From Spirochaeta isovalerica (GTDB taxonomy: Bacteria > Spirochaetota > Spirochaetia > DSM-2461): a stretch of DNA of 64,000 nucleotides. Made by a program: the position numbers and the translations under genes. Positions within the stretch are counted from its first letter, which is position 1. Each line of letters starts with the position of its first letter. The notes beneath the pieces are model-generated. The model was not told the DNA's origin. It was given only the letters and a program-made list of their open reading frames with translations, and did no database searches. The stretch lies in assembly GCF_014207565.1 (NCBI RefSeq), contig NZ_JACHGJ010000009.1, positions 62,001 to 126,000 on the forward strand, read 5' to 3'. Shown one piece after another: positions 52,380 to 61,659 of this stretch.

Positions 52380-53503
52380 ACAGTTTCTCTATTTCCGGCG
52401 GAGGACAACTGGTTTTCGGCCCCGGCCGGTTAGCGGAACTGAAGAGCTTTACCGATACGGGCTCGGCCGTGCTCATCTGCGGCAATTCATTTTTGAAGAG
52501 CAGCCGATCCGATTCCCTAAGAGCCGAAGCGGCATTTACCTTTGCGGTAAGCGGAGAACCGGATCCCGATCTGATCGATTCCATAACGGAAAAAATCAAA
52601 GGGGAAGCGAGATCAGTCATCGCCGTAGGAGGGGGAAGCGCCCTCGATACGGGGAAAGCTGTCGCAGCCATGTGCTGCTCCGGAGGTTCCGTTGAAGAAT
52701 ACCTCGAAGGAGTGGGAACGAAAAAGCCCGAAGGGAAAACCCTTCCTCTTATTGCCGTTCCCACGACGGCCGGAACCGGCAGCGAAGCGACGAAAAATGC
52801 CGTAATCGCCCGCAAGGGAGAAAAGGGATATAAAAAATCCCTACGCCATGAAAACTATATACCTTCCGTAGCACTCATCGATCCGGAACTTTATATCACC
52901 TGCCCTGCCCCGGTAATGGCATCTTGCGGCATGGACGCCTTCAGCCAGTTACTGGAATCCTATATTTCGACAAAATCGAATATCTATACAGATACACTGG
53001 CCTGGAGGGGACTGACTCTCTTTCTCGATAGTTTTATGGATCTTTTTGAATGCGATGAAATAGATATTGGGAAAATGGGTCATATCGCTTTCGCCGCTTA
53101 TCTTTCAGGTATAACTCTGGCTAACGCCGGCCTGGGAACAGTTCATGGTATAGCCGGCCCTCTTGGAGGCTTTTTTGAGATTCCCCACGGAACAGCCTGC
53201 GGAACCCTGATGCCGGAGACAATGAGGCGGACTGCAGAGCGACTGACCGCTTCAGGAGAGAGAGCGGGTTTCGATACGCTGGAGAAAATGGACCGGCTGG
53301 GCCGGTATGCCGGAGGTTCAGACCGGAACAGGCTTCTGGAGATTCTCGATTACTGGCAGGATAAGCTCGATATCCCCCGATTATCTTCTTTCGGAATTCA
53401 CGAGGATGATATGGGGCGAATCGTTTCTGCATCTGGGAATAAAAACAATCCTTACCTATTCTCGGACGATGAGTTAACAGATCTGATAAAAGCCCGGCTA
53501 TAA
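52373..53503 (+). CDS. iron-containing (group III) alcohol dehydrogenase
   Basis: 376 residues. 'AVGGGSALDTGKAVAAM' binds NAD(P) and 'VPTTAGTGSEATKNAVI' is the family signature. Metal ligands: Asp in 'SCGMDAFSQLLESYIS', and His in 'GTVHGIAGPLGGFFEIPHGTACGTLMP'. The usual His four residues after the Asp is Gln here, a change found in some subfamilies. A cytosolic reductase or dehydrogenase for small aldehydes is expected. It is translationally coupled to the ABM gene. Confidence 0.88.
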   Translation: MVDSFSISGGGQLVFGPGRLAELKSFTDTGSAVLICGNSFLKSSRSDSLRAEAAFTFAVSGEPDPDLIDSITEKIKGEARSVIAVGGGSALDTGKAVAAMCCSGGSVEEYLEGVGTKKPEGKTLPLIAVPTTAGTGSEATKNAVIARKGEKGYKKSLRHENYIPSVALIDPELYITCPAPVMASCGMDAFSQLLESYISTKSNIYTDTLAWRGLTLFLDSFMDLFECDEIDIGKMGHIAFAAYLSGITLANAGLGTVHGIAGPLGGFFEIPHGTACGTLMPETMRRTAERLTASGERAGFDTLEKMDRLGRYAGGSDRNRLLEILDYWQDKLDIPRLSSFGIHEDDMGRIVSASGNKNNPYLFSDDELTDLIKARL

Positions 53504-53513
53504 ACGGATAGGA

Positions 53514-54491
53514 TCAGTAATCTCCGGTAATGCTGTTAATAACAGTACCGTTATGAAGATAGGTCTCGAGCACTTGGCAGGCGCCGGTCAATTGCCCCAG
53601 TTTTCCTTCGGGAGCATGGCTGGCCGCATGAGGCGATATGACGACATTGGGCAGTTCATGGAAGGGAAACGCCGATCCCGTGACAGCCGGATTTTCTTTC
53701 GAGGGGTACTCATACCAGGCATCGATTCCGGCACCCTTTACTGTTCCGCTTTTCAGGGCATCAAAAAAAGGTTCCTCTTCAATAAGAGATCCCCGTCCGA
53801 CGTTTATGACAAATTTCCCCTCCAGAAGGGATATTTTATCACGGCTGATGATGTTCTCTGTTTCCTTTGTCGAAGGAAGTGCCAGGAAAACGAGGTCTCC
53901 GAAACGCAGGGCCTCATCGAGGTCGGTGGTAATGGCATCAAAATAATCCGTCAGTTCCCCGGAATTTTTTCTGAACCCCAGAACAGAACAATCAAACCCT
54001 TTCAGAAGCCGGGACAGGCTTTTCCCGATAGATCCAGTACCGAGAATGGAGATCTTCTTTCCCGCAATGGAATACCAGTAATCGAAAGGCCTGCTCTGGT
54101 CTCCCGTTCTATGCCAGTTGCCTTCTTTCATATCATTGTGAAATTCAACAATTCTACCGCAACAGGCCATAGCCAGTCCCAATGCCCGCTCTGCGACTAC
54201 CGCCCCGTTTCCATGGCTGTTCGCGACAGAAATCATTCGACTGCGGATCAGGGGAAAGTTAAGCTGTCCGACACCGGCGTAGGGTACGATAATCAGTTTG
54301 AGTTCCGCAGCTCTTTTGATAATATCATCAGAGGGATTTCCATAAACCAGAATATGCGAATCCAGCGCATGTTCCAGATACTCATCTTTCGAACGGGCAC
54401 AGATGAAAGAATGCTCTTTCCATTTTTCTTTCAATTCATCAATCAGGGCGGGGAATTCTTCGGTCAAATGGGTAAAAAAGAGGATTTTCAT
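53514..54491 (-). CDS. D-isomer-specific 2-hydroxyacid dehydrogenase family protein
   Basis: 325 residues. The Rossmann motif is 'KISILGTGSIGKSLSRLLKGF'. The catalytic Arg is in 'VINVGRGSLIEEE', Glu in 'GAGIDAWYEYP' and His in 'VVISPHAASHAP'. Substrate unknown: glycerate, lactate and phosphoglycerate dehydrogenases share this layout. It is convergent to the ADH gene and ends 10 bp from it. No strong Shine-Dalgarno sequence is visible. Confidence 0.9.
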   Translation of the reverse strand: MKILFFTHLTEEFPALIDELKEKWKEHSFICARSKDEYLEHALDSHILVYGNPSDDIIKRAAELKLIIVPYAGVGQLNFPLIRSRMISVANSHGNGAVVAERALGLAMACCGRIVEFHNDMKEGNWHRTGDQSRPFDYWYSIAGKKISILGTGSIGKSLSRLLKGFDCSVLGFRKNSGELTDYFDAITTDLDEALRFGDLVFLALPSTKETENIISRDKISLLEGKFVINVGRGSLIEEEPFFDALKSGTVKGAGIDAWYEYPSKENPAVTGSAFPFHELPNVVISPHAASHAPEGKLGQLTGACQVLETYLHNGTVINSITGDY

Positions 54492-54569
54492 ATCTATTTC
54501 TGATTATAAACAGTTCTAGGAATATTTCCTATAGAATCAAATGGAATCTAATGAGAAAATAGAACACTA

Positions 54570-56849
54570 ATGGAGAAGCAAAACAAGCCTGCCCAGCTGG
54601 AAAACAGAATGGGTTCTCTTGAAACCAAACTTGATTACCTCTCAACTCTTATCAATCAGTACAAGGCTTTGAATTTGAACCCCGAGGATGTGGTCAAAAC
54701 GGCTTTGGAGGATAAGGATCTCAGCCTGCTTCTCGGCAGAGAGGATATCAATTTCCTGACAGGCAGTCCCGAGGAAATGAAATTCCGCAATCTTACGGAA
54801 CAGTTGGGCGATACCTTTCTGGAAGTGAAAGAGGACGGGAACCTGAGCTTCTGTAACAGTAGAATTGAAGCGCTGACGGGCTTCAGTTGTGATGACATGA
54901 TGGAGAGGTCTCTCTACCATATTATCAAGCCGGAATACAAAGCCGTTTTTTCCTACCATTTTTCCGGCACCGATCCTCTGGGCGATCATATTGTATTTCA
55001 GATCATACACAAATCAGGCAGCTTCATTACCCTGGAAGGGCAGATCGGTTTCTACAAGCGGGACAATCAACGTGTCATGGGAATGATTATCCACAGCCTT
55101 TCGCCGGAAAAGGAACTGCAGAACAGATTGCAGAAACTGGAAGACAACTACGACGCTCTTTCAGAGACCGTGAATGAAGTCATAATCCGGATCGATGAGG
55201 ATTTTAATATCATCTATTCCAATTCGGCGATGAAAGACATCTTCGGTTACGGCTCCGATGAGATCCTCGGGAAGAACCTGTCAATTCTCTTTCCACCGGA
55301 AATACTGAAACGTTATCACGATGATCTTCGGAAGTATTTCTATATAGACAGCCGGGACAGGGAAAAAATGGGCATGACCAATTCTCTCGAAATACTGGGC
55401 CGCCATAAAACGAGGGGCATCTCTCCCATGGAGATTTCATTCGGCAATACTAAGAACTTCGAGGAAAGAACCCTGACCTGTATCATCCGGGATATTACTC
55501 AGCGCAAGAATGCGGAAAGGACACTTCATAAACTGGCTTATTATGACCAGCTGACAGGTCTTGGGAACAGGGATCTGTTCTTTCAGGATATGCAGGAGCA
55601 CTTTGATAATATTCAATTGGAATTCAACCTCAGCTGCCTTATGTTCCTGGATCTGGACGGATTTAAAAACATCAACGATACCCTGGGGCACGATACAGGC
55701 GACATGCTACTGAAAGAAGCGGCGAAAAGGCTCCACGACTGCCTGAGGGAAAGCGATTCGGTTTATCGTCTCGGCGGAGATGAATTCCTAGTCCTGATCA
55801 GGAAAATAAGAGAAGTAAAAGACGCCTCGAAGGTCGCGGGAAATATCCTCAACACGATCCGCATGCCTTTCTACCTGAAAAGGGGAGACAAGTCGATTCC
55901 CGCCGTCAACGTGGGTGTCAGCATCGGGATTGTCTTTATCTCCGAAGGCGAAAAAGATGTCAACGAGCTGACAAAAAAAGCCGACCTGGCTATGTACGGC
56001 TCCAAAAACGCCGGAAAAAACCGTTACACCTTTTACTCTGAAGAAATGGTGCAGAAGATAAACGAGCGATGGGAACTGGAACAGGGCTTGAAAAAAGCCA
56101 TGGCGGGAAACGAGCTGGAAGTCCACTATCAGCCCATTGTCGGAAGTTCAGGAAATATCCGCGGACTGGAAGCTCTCCTTCGATGGTATCATCCGGTCAT
56201 GGGGCTCATTCCCCCGGATAAATTCATTCCCATTGCCGAGGAGACGGACCTGATCGTTCCCATAGGAACCTGGGTACTGGAAAAAAGCTGTCAGGATATT
56301 ACAGAGTGGAACAATAACGGTTATGAAAACCTTTATGTCACGGTGAATTTTTCTACGAAGCAATTTGAACAGCCCGATATTATCGATACGATAACCCATG
56401 TGATCGAGCGGACAGGATGCAATCCCTCCAACCTGAAAATCGAGCTGACCGAAACGGGAATCATGCAGGCTCCGGACGAAACCATAAAAAAAATGAATTT
56501 GCTGAAAAGCGAAATTCCGGAGATCGAAATTCTGATTGATGATTTCGGCACCGGTTATTCCTCTCTCAGCTACCTGGCCAACCTCCCTACGGATATCCTT
56601 AAAATCGATCTCTCCTTCGTTTCGAAACTGCACGACCCGAACAACAGGAAAGTTGTCAACTCCATCATCAACCTTGCCGAATCCCTTGAAATGGATTATG
56701 TGACAGAGGGGATCGAATCGGAAGTGGAACTCGCCTTCTTTCAGGATAAAAAATGCGAAAGGATGCAGGGCTATTATTTCAGTCATCCGGTCAGTAAAGA
56801 TGAGATTGTAAAGCTGCTTAAAGCGTCGTCGCTTCCATTGAAAGAATAG
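54570..56849 (+). CDS. PAS-PAS-GGDEF-EAL cyclic-di-GMP signalling protein
   Basis: 759 residues, cytoplasmic. A helical start (1-70) and a PAS-like domain (about 75-185) are followed by a second PAS (about 195-310, 'VNEVIIRIDEDFNIIYSNSAMKDIFGYG'). The GGDEF domain (about 320-490) has an intact active site at 402-406 ('RLGGDEFLVL'). The EAL domain (about 500-755) has 'GLEALLRW' with E534 and 'DDFGTGYSSLSYL', so both synthesis and breakdown of c-di-GMP are possible. It stands alone upstream of pncB. Confidence 0.93.
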   Translation: MEKQNKPAQLENRMGSLETKLDYLSTLINQYKALNLNPEDVVKTALEDKDLSLLLGREDINFLTGSPEEMKFRNLTEQLGDTFLEVKEDGNLSFCNSRIEALTGFSCDDMMERSLYHIIKPEYKAVFSYHFSGTDPLGDHIVFQIIHKSGSFITLEGQIGFYKRDNQRVMGMIIHSLSPEKELQNRLQKLEDNYDALSETVNEVIIRIDEDFNIIYSNSAMKDIFGYGSDEILGKNLSILFPPEILKRYHDDLRKYFYIDSRDREKMGMTNSLEILGRHKTRGISPMEISFGNTKNFEERTLTCIIRDITQRKNAERTLHKLAYYDQLTGLGNRDLFFQDMQEHFDNIQLEFNLSCLMFLDLDGFKNINDTLGHDTGDMLLKEAAKRLHDCLRESDSVYRLGGDEFLVLIRKIREVKDASKVAGNILNTIRMPFYLKRGDKSIPAVNVGVSIGIVFISEGEKDVNELTKKADLAMYGSKNAGKNRYTFYSEEMVQKINERWELEQGLKKAMAGNELEVHYQPIVGSSGNIRGLEALLRWYHPVMGLIPPDKFIPIAEETDLIVPIGTWVLEKSCQDITEWNNNGYENLYVTVNFSTKQFEQPDIIDTITHVIERTGCNPSNLKIELTETGIMQAPDETIKKMNLLKSEIPEIEILIDDFGTGYSSLSYLANLPTDILKIDLSFVSKLHDPNNRKVVNSIINLAESLEMDYVTEGIESEVELAFFQDKKCERMQGYYFSHPVSKDEIVKLLKASSLPLKE

Positions 56850-56882
56850 TCAACTTCAATTATTAAGGTTATATTGTATTCT

Positions 56883-58070
56883 ATGGCCATAATTAAAAGC
56901 CTTCTCGATACGGACTTATATAAATTCACAATGATGCAGACTGCTCTGCACCAGTTTTCAACCACAAAAGTGGAATATTCTTTCAAATGCAGAAATGAAG
57001 CAAACTGGACAGCGGAAATACTCGAAGAGATCAATTGCGAAATCGACAGCTTCTGCTCCCTTCGCTTCACAAAAGAAGAACTTGACTACCTTCACACCAT
57101 TCCCTTCATGAAGAGTGACTTCATCGATTTCCTCGGTCTTTATCAGCCCAACAGGGACCATATTCGTCTCTGGATAGATGATGAGGGAGAACTTCAGATC
57201 TCGGTCAAAGGCCCCTGGTATCTGACGCTGCCATTCGAAGTGCCGGTGCTGGCCATCATCAATCAGATCTACTTTGAAAAAACAGGAAACTTTGTCTACG
57301 ATCCTTCAAACAGCGAAAATCCCGTTATTCGAAGCGGCCTGGAAAAACTGGAAAAGAAATTTGAAGCGGCTGTAAAATCGGGAATTCCATTCTCCGATTT
57401 CGGAACGAGACGGCGGTACAGTTTTCTCTGGCAGGGAACCGTTCTCAAAAAACTGAAAGAGCTTCCCCATTTTACCGGAACGTCCAACGTCTATTACGCC
57501 ATGAAATACAATCTCAAGCCGATCGGAACCATGGCTCACGAATTCATCATGGCCGGCGCAGGACAGAACGATGTTCCTCTGGTCAAGTCACAGCAGAAGA
57601 TGCTACAGGCCTGGGTCGACGAATACAGGGGAGACCTGGGAATAGCCATTTCCGACACATACGGCGTCGATGCCTTTATGCGGGATTTCGATTTATACTT
57701 CGCGAAACTCTATGACGGAGTCAGGCACGATTCGGGAGAACCCATAGAGTGGGCCTGGAAAATCATCCGCCATTATGAAAGCCTGGAGATAAACCCCAGA
57801 ACCAAAACCCTCATATTCTCAGATGACCTGACAATAGAGAAAGCGAACAGCATACACGAGCAGCTCAGCCCTTATATTCAGGTGGCATTCGGGATCGGAA
57901 CCCATCTGACAAATGATTTCGAAGGCGTTACACCTCTTCAGATTGTTATGAAAATCATTAGCTGCAATGACAGGCCCGTAGCCAAATTGAGCGACAGCCC
58001 CGGCAAGGGGATGTGCAAGGATGAGAATTATCTAACCTATTTAAAAGATGTCTTTAAGATTGCAAACTGA
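56883..58070 (+). CDS. pncB: nicotinate phosphoribosyltransferase
   Basis: 395 residues of the NAPRT family (E. coli PncB 400). The start 'MAIIKSLLDTDLYKFTMMQTALHQF' is canonical. 'SDFGTRRRYSF', 'TSNVYYAMKYNLKPIGTMAHEFIM' and 'DGVRHDSGEPIEW' are conserved substrate-binding elements. It makes nicotinate mononucleotide in NAD salvage. A TTG three codons upstream (56874) has better Shine-Dalgarno spacing, so the start may shift. It is separated by 33 bp from the c-di-GMP gene. Confidence 0.94.
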   Translation: MAIIKSLLDTDLYKFTMMQTALHQFSTTKVEYSFKCRNEANWTAEILEEINCEIDSFCSLRFTKEELDYLHTIPFMKSDFIDFLGLYQPNRDHIRLWIDDEGELQISVKGPWYLTLPFEVPVLAIINQIYFEKTGNFVYDPSNSENPVIRSGLEKLEKKFEAAVKSGIPFSDFGTRRRYSFLWQGTVLKKLKELPHFTGTSNVYYAMKYNLKPIGTMAHEFIMAGAGQNDVPLVKSQQKMLQAWVDEYRGDLGIAISDTYGVDAFMRDFDLYFAKLYDGVRHDSGEPIEWAWKIIRHYESLEINPRTKTLIFSDDLTIEKANSIHEQLSPYIQVAFGIGTHLTNDFEGVTPLQIVMKIISCNDRPVAKLSDSPGKGMCKDENYLTYLKDVFKIAN

Positions 58071-58071
58071 T

Positions 58072-59619
58072 CTAGCGGCTCAGGTAGGAGAGTTCTTCGG
58101 GGAGAACGATGTTGTTTCCGTAACAGTCTTCACCATAACCGTTTTCCGCCAGAACCTGTAAATCGTGGAGAACTCTTTTGTCACCCTTGAACGAAACCTT
58201 CAGGTCGGTTCTCAAATCGATTTTCCCCTGTGCCAGAAGATAGGCTATGGCCCTGTTGGCAAATTCTCCGAGCGTTTCCTCATTGATCTGGCTTAAATCG
58301 GGAAGAGAGAACTCTGTCGAATAATTAATGATCTTGTTTTCTTCGAGCAGTTCGTGAAAAATTTCCTTCAACCCCTTTTCAAAATTCTCATTGCATTCCG
58401 GATCGTGAACGGAATGAAGGTTACAGATACTGAATGCGAGATTGCGCCTTTTCTCTGCATTGATTTTTTCGTTGACTCTGAATAAATCCATCGGCTTGGA
58501 AGCATCATAGGTTTCATCACCCAAAACGAGAGAAACCTTGCTCCCGTAATGCTGGACAATTTTGGCCACGAGCGTCGAGGGCCGGACATGAAATCCCCGG
58601 TAACTGGGAACAGAGACCTGCAGATCCCCTTCCTCGGCATATTTGGAAATGACCTGTCGGGAAAGCTTGACACCGGCTGACAGAAACTGGGATGCGTAAT
58701 TTAGATAGTAATCAAAAATAATGCCCAGAATCTCTTTATCGGACACGGGCGGCTTATAGATTTTCGTATCCTTGCCGGAGAGGCTCATTATGTGACGCTC
58801 ATAATAATGGATCAGGCTTGTCGATGCCTCGAGAAGGTGAAAGACGATGGACGCGTGCCCGCGGATAAGAAGTAGATCCTGATCCATATCCTCGCTGTCC
58901 GTATTGGAAATATATGTGTCATAGAGGCTCTGGAGATTGTGGAATTTATTCTCCAGCAATCTGATACGGCTTTCATTATAAATATTGGGAATCAATTCCG
59001 AATATTTACCAGTTCTTTGCTTTTCAAGATCTATGAGGAGAACGCTTTCGCTGGCCAGGTTGAGATAGCTGGTTGCCAGATTAACAATGACTTTTTCAGG
59101 GTTGGTCACCTCTCTGCGCTTCAAATCCGATTCCAGCCTGCCTTCGGGGAATTCAATATAATGAAGGTTTTTCTTATCGATGACTGAACATTCTTTCAGC
59201 TCATTTCGCGATGCATTTTTCGTAATATCCTTAAAGCTGGTTTTCAGAGATTTTGCCAGTTTTTCGAGGACTTTGTCCGTTTCCTTTAAAAACAGATCGA
59301 TGCCGCTCAGCAATTTGTATTGCGGTGAGGTCGATCGCAGATGAAGAGTAATATAAGAGACATCGGTCAAGGTCTTAATCGTCGATGTATTTTCCCTGAA
59401 AGCCGCCCATTTGCTGTTGTTCTTCGCGTTGTAATAATCGAGAACCTCCTCAAGCCTGGACGCTACGGCATGGGACTTTCCGAGAAACAATGTATTTAAA
59501 ATATTCCGTCTGTCCGCCGAGGTTATAGCATAACGGGCATAGGACAGAAGAGAACAGGAAAAATGATTTATAAAATCATTAAAATCTTCTTCAACCGGTA
59601 CATTTTTCTTCCAACTCAT
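58072..59619 (-). CDS. HPr-domain protein with unknown N-terminal region
   Basis: 515 residues from the ATG with GGAGAC five bases upstream; the ORF also extends from a TTG overlapping the regulator gene. Residues about 1-330 are helical and unrecognised, with no membrane segment. Around residues 334-410 lies an HPr-like domain ('VPSYRGFHVRPSTLVAKIVQHYGSKVSLVLGDETYDASKPMDLF'), where His344 fits HPr His15. A C-terminal helical extension follows. HPr normally passes phosphate in the PTS. Co-transcription with the Crp/Fnr regulator (17-bp gap) hints at a link between PTS state and the divergent operon. Confidence 0.7.
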   Translation of the reverse strand: MSWKKNVPVEEDFNDFINHFSCSLLSYARYAITSADRRNILNTLFLGKSHAVASRLEEVLDYYNAKNNSKWAAFRENTSTIKTLTDVSYITLHLRSTSPQYKLLSGIDLFLKETDKVLEKLAKSLKTSFKDITKNASRNELKECSVIDKKNLHYIEFPEGRLESDLKRREVTNPEKVIVNLATSYLNLASESVLLIDLEKQRTGKYSELIPNIYNESRIRLLENKFHNLQSLYDTYISNTDSEDMDQDLLLIRGHASIVFHLLEASTSLIHYYERHIMSLSGKDTKIYKPPVSDKEILGIIFDYYLNYASQFLSAGVKLSRQVISKYAEEGDLQVSVPSYRGFHVRPSTLVAKIVQHYGSKVSLVLGDETYDASKPMDLFRVNEKINAEKRRNLAFSICNLHSVHDPECNENFEKGLKEIFHELLEENKIINYSTEFSLPDLSQINEETLGEFANRAIAYLLAQGKIDLRTDLKVSFKGDKRVLHDLQVLAENGYGEDCYGNNIVLPEELSYLSR

Positions 59620-59636
59620 ATCGTCTCCATTATCGG

Positions 59637-60287
59637 TCAATCGTATTCTTTCCAGAAGTCCTCTTTCAGCATCAATTCCTTTTTTTCCCAGTTGGCAATC
59701 CCTCTTTTCTTCAATCTGGCCAGTAGCCGTGACAGAGTTTCAGGAATGGTTCCAATTGCCGAAGCCAGATCTTTTTTAGACAGGGAAATAAGGTAGACCT
59801 CTTTTTCTCCGTAATTTTCCTTCAGATACCGGAAAAAGCGGTCTTCCACATCGTAGGCTGAAAGATAGTGAATCCTTCCGGATAGATATCTCTGCTTATT
59901 CATCAGGACGGCAATGAAATCATTTCTGAAATCTTCATTTTCCATCAGGCGATAAAAAGATTTCTTGTTGAGATAAAAGAGATTTGAATCTTCAAGAGCC
60001 ATGGCTGATACGGGATAAATATCATCTAGATACAGAACGACCTCACCGAAGAGCTCTCCTCCCGAGAGTATTCGAACGATGATGTCCCGCCCCTCTTCTG
60101 TTCCCCGGTAAAGCTTGACAGAGCCGCTTAAAAGAAGAAAAACCCGGGAACCGGATTCCCCCTCCCTGAAAATCTGCTCATTTTTTTCTGCAGCGGCAAC
60201 TGTGCCCTCTCGTAATATCTCTTCACGATGTTCTTTCATCAGCCCGGAGAAAAGCTCAGTCCGGCTGAGAAATGCTTCGATGTCCAT
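59637..60287 (-). CDS. Crp/Fnr-family transcriptional regulator
   Basis: 216 residues. The cNMP-like domain (about 8-125) has 'GESGSRVFLLLSGSVKLYRGTEEGRDIIVRILSGGELFGEVVLYLDD'. The C-terminal HTH has recognition helix 'TIPETLSRLLARLKKRGI' whose E-x-x-S-R pattern is that of FNR-type proteins that read TTGA half-sites. There is no cysteine in the whole protein, so it is not an iron-sulfur oxygen sensor of the Fnr kind; a haem- or ligand-based DNR/HcpR-like sensor is possible. It is divergent to the DUF1858 operon, with the fitting palindrome between them. Confidence 0.9.
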   Translation of the reverse strand: MDIEAFLSRTELFSGLMKEHREEILREGTVAAAEKNEQIFREGESGSRVFLLLSGSVKLYRGTEEGRDIIVRILSGGELFGEVVLYLDDIYPVSAMALEDSNLFYLNKKSFYRLMENEDFRNDFIAVLMNKQRYLSGRIHYLSAYDVEDRFFRYLKENYGEKEVYLISLSKKDLASAIGTIPETLSRLLARLKKRGIANWEKKELMLKEDFWKEYD

Positions 60288-60326
60288 AAATCCAGTTTAC
60301 TACTTTTTGAAAAAAAATACCCGAAT

Positions 60327-60340
60327 TTGACCTGAGTCAA
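60327..60340. promoter_or_regulatory. Crp/Fnr-type operator in the divergent promoter
   Basis: TTGAC-CTGA-GTCAA is a perfect 14-bp palindrome. Its centre (60333.5) is about 41.5 bp upstream of the start predicted from a TATATT box at 60363-60368, the classic class II activator position for the rightward operon. It also overlaps a TTGACT usable as -35 for the regulator gene. Confidence 0.72.
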
Positions 60341-60408
60341 TTTCAACTTTTCCCGGACCATGTATATTATGTTCACAAATTAGATGATGTTTAAGAAAAG
60401 AGGAGAAT

Positions 60409-61659
60409 ATGAATAAACAGTTTTCCCTGACAATAGAGAATACGCTTTACGAAATCACGGAAGCCCATCCCGAAACAATAGATGTTTTTGTATCACGGGG
60501 ATTTCCCCAGATGGGAGATGAGGAGAAGAGATTAACCTTCGGGAAATCCATAAACCTGAAAACCGCTCTGATGCTCAAGGGAATTAATTCCGAGAGCTTC
60601 CTAAACCTCCTGCGGGAAACGGTAGAAGGAATTAGCCAGCAGGATGTCACTCTTCTGAACGGACCGGTGAAGACCGCGGAAATGACCGGGGAGACATTGA
60701 GCATCATGGGTCTCCTTCCCTGTCCGGTCCGAATTCCGCTGATGGAGAATTTTGAAAAATTCGCTTCCACTTTTACAGCGGAAAAGGGAATCGTTCTCAA
60801 CTATCAGCTCCAGGCCGCCTCGCTCGGGCTTGAGTGGGTGGAAGAGCATATACTCGGCAGAGATTCGGCAGAAGAACTTCCCGATCTGTTTCTGTCTGCC
60901 GGATTTGATCTTTTTTTTGATGAGGAGAAATTCGGTCATTTCAGAAAAAGCGGAGTTTTCAAAGATTTAACGGACTTTGATACCGTAAACAGTGATTTCG
61001 AAGGCATGGGAATCATCGACCCCGAAGGGCTTTACAGTATAATCGGAGCCGTTCCCGCCGTTTTCCTCGTCAACACAGAAGAGCTGGGAGGGCGAAAAGT
61101 ACCCGAAAGCTGGGAAGAGATTCTGAAGCCGGAGTTTGAAAACACAGTATCACTGCCGGTCGGAGATTTCGATCTGTTCAATGCCATTCTTCTCAATATC
61201 TATAAAAATTACGGTCCGGAAGGTGTCAGAAAACTGGGAAGAAGTCTTCTTGAAGACCTTCATCCGTCGCAGATGGTTAAAAGCGCCACCCGAAAAGGGA
61301 ATAAGCCTGTCGTTACAATTATGCCATCCTTTTTTACCAGGATGACAGGGGGAAAGGGACCGCTTATTTCTGTATGGCCGAAAGACGGAGCCATCATAAG
61401 TCCCATTTTTATGCTCTCCCGGGCCGATAAAGCCCGGCAGCTCAAACCGGTAGTCGATTTCTTCGCTTCAAAAGATGTGGGAGAGATTCTGGCTCATCAG
61501 GGCCGTTTTCCTTCTTTGAGAAGCGATGTGGATAACCGCTTCGAAGAAAGCAACTATATGTGGATCGGATGGGACTTCATAAGAGACAACGACATAGGAG
61601 CGCTCATCAGAGAATGTATGGATCTGTTCGAAGAAAGTTCAAAGGAGCCAGCTCAATGA
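60409..61659 (+). CDS. DUF1858 protein fused to a cytoplasmic solute-binding-like domain
   Basis: 416 residues with strong Shine-Dalgarno sequence (AGAGGAGA). Residues about 5-70 are a DUF1858 domain ('LTIENTLYEITEAHPETIDVFVSRGFPQMG', 'FGKSINLKTALMLKGINSESFLNLL'). Residues about 90-405 resemble a type II periplasmic binding protein of the ferric/ABC substrate-binding kind ('VPESWEEILKPEFENTVSLPVGDFDLFNAILLNIYKNYGPEGV'). There is no signal peptide, so it stays in the cytoplasm. DUF1858 often precedes redox or metal proteins in anaerobes. It overlaps the next gene (ATGA). Confidence 0.8.
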   Translation: MNKQFSLTIENTLYEITEAHPETIDVFVSRGFPQMGDEEKRLTFGKSINLKTALMLKGINSESFLNLLRETVEGISQQDVTLLNGPVKTAEMTGETLSIMGLLPCPVRIPLMENFEKFASTFTAEKGIVLNYQLQAASLGLEWVEEHILGRDSAEELPDLFLSAGFDLFFDEEKFGHFRKSGVFKDLTDFDTVNSDFEGMGIIDPEGLYSIIGAVPAVFLVNTEELGGRKVPESWEEILKPEFENTVSLPVGDFDLFNAILLNIYKNYGPEGVRKLGRSLLEDLHPSQMVKSATRKGNKPVVTIMPSFFTRMTGGKGPLISVWPKDGAIISPIFMLSRADKARQLKPVVDFFASKDVGEILAHQGRFPSLRSDVDNRFEESNYMWIGWDFIRDNDIGALIRECMDLFEESSKEPAQ

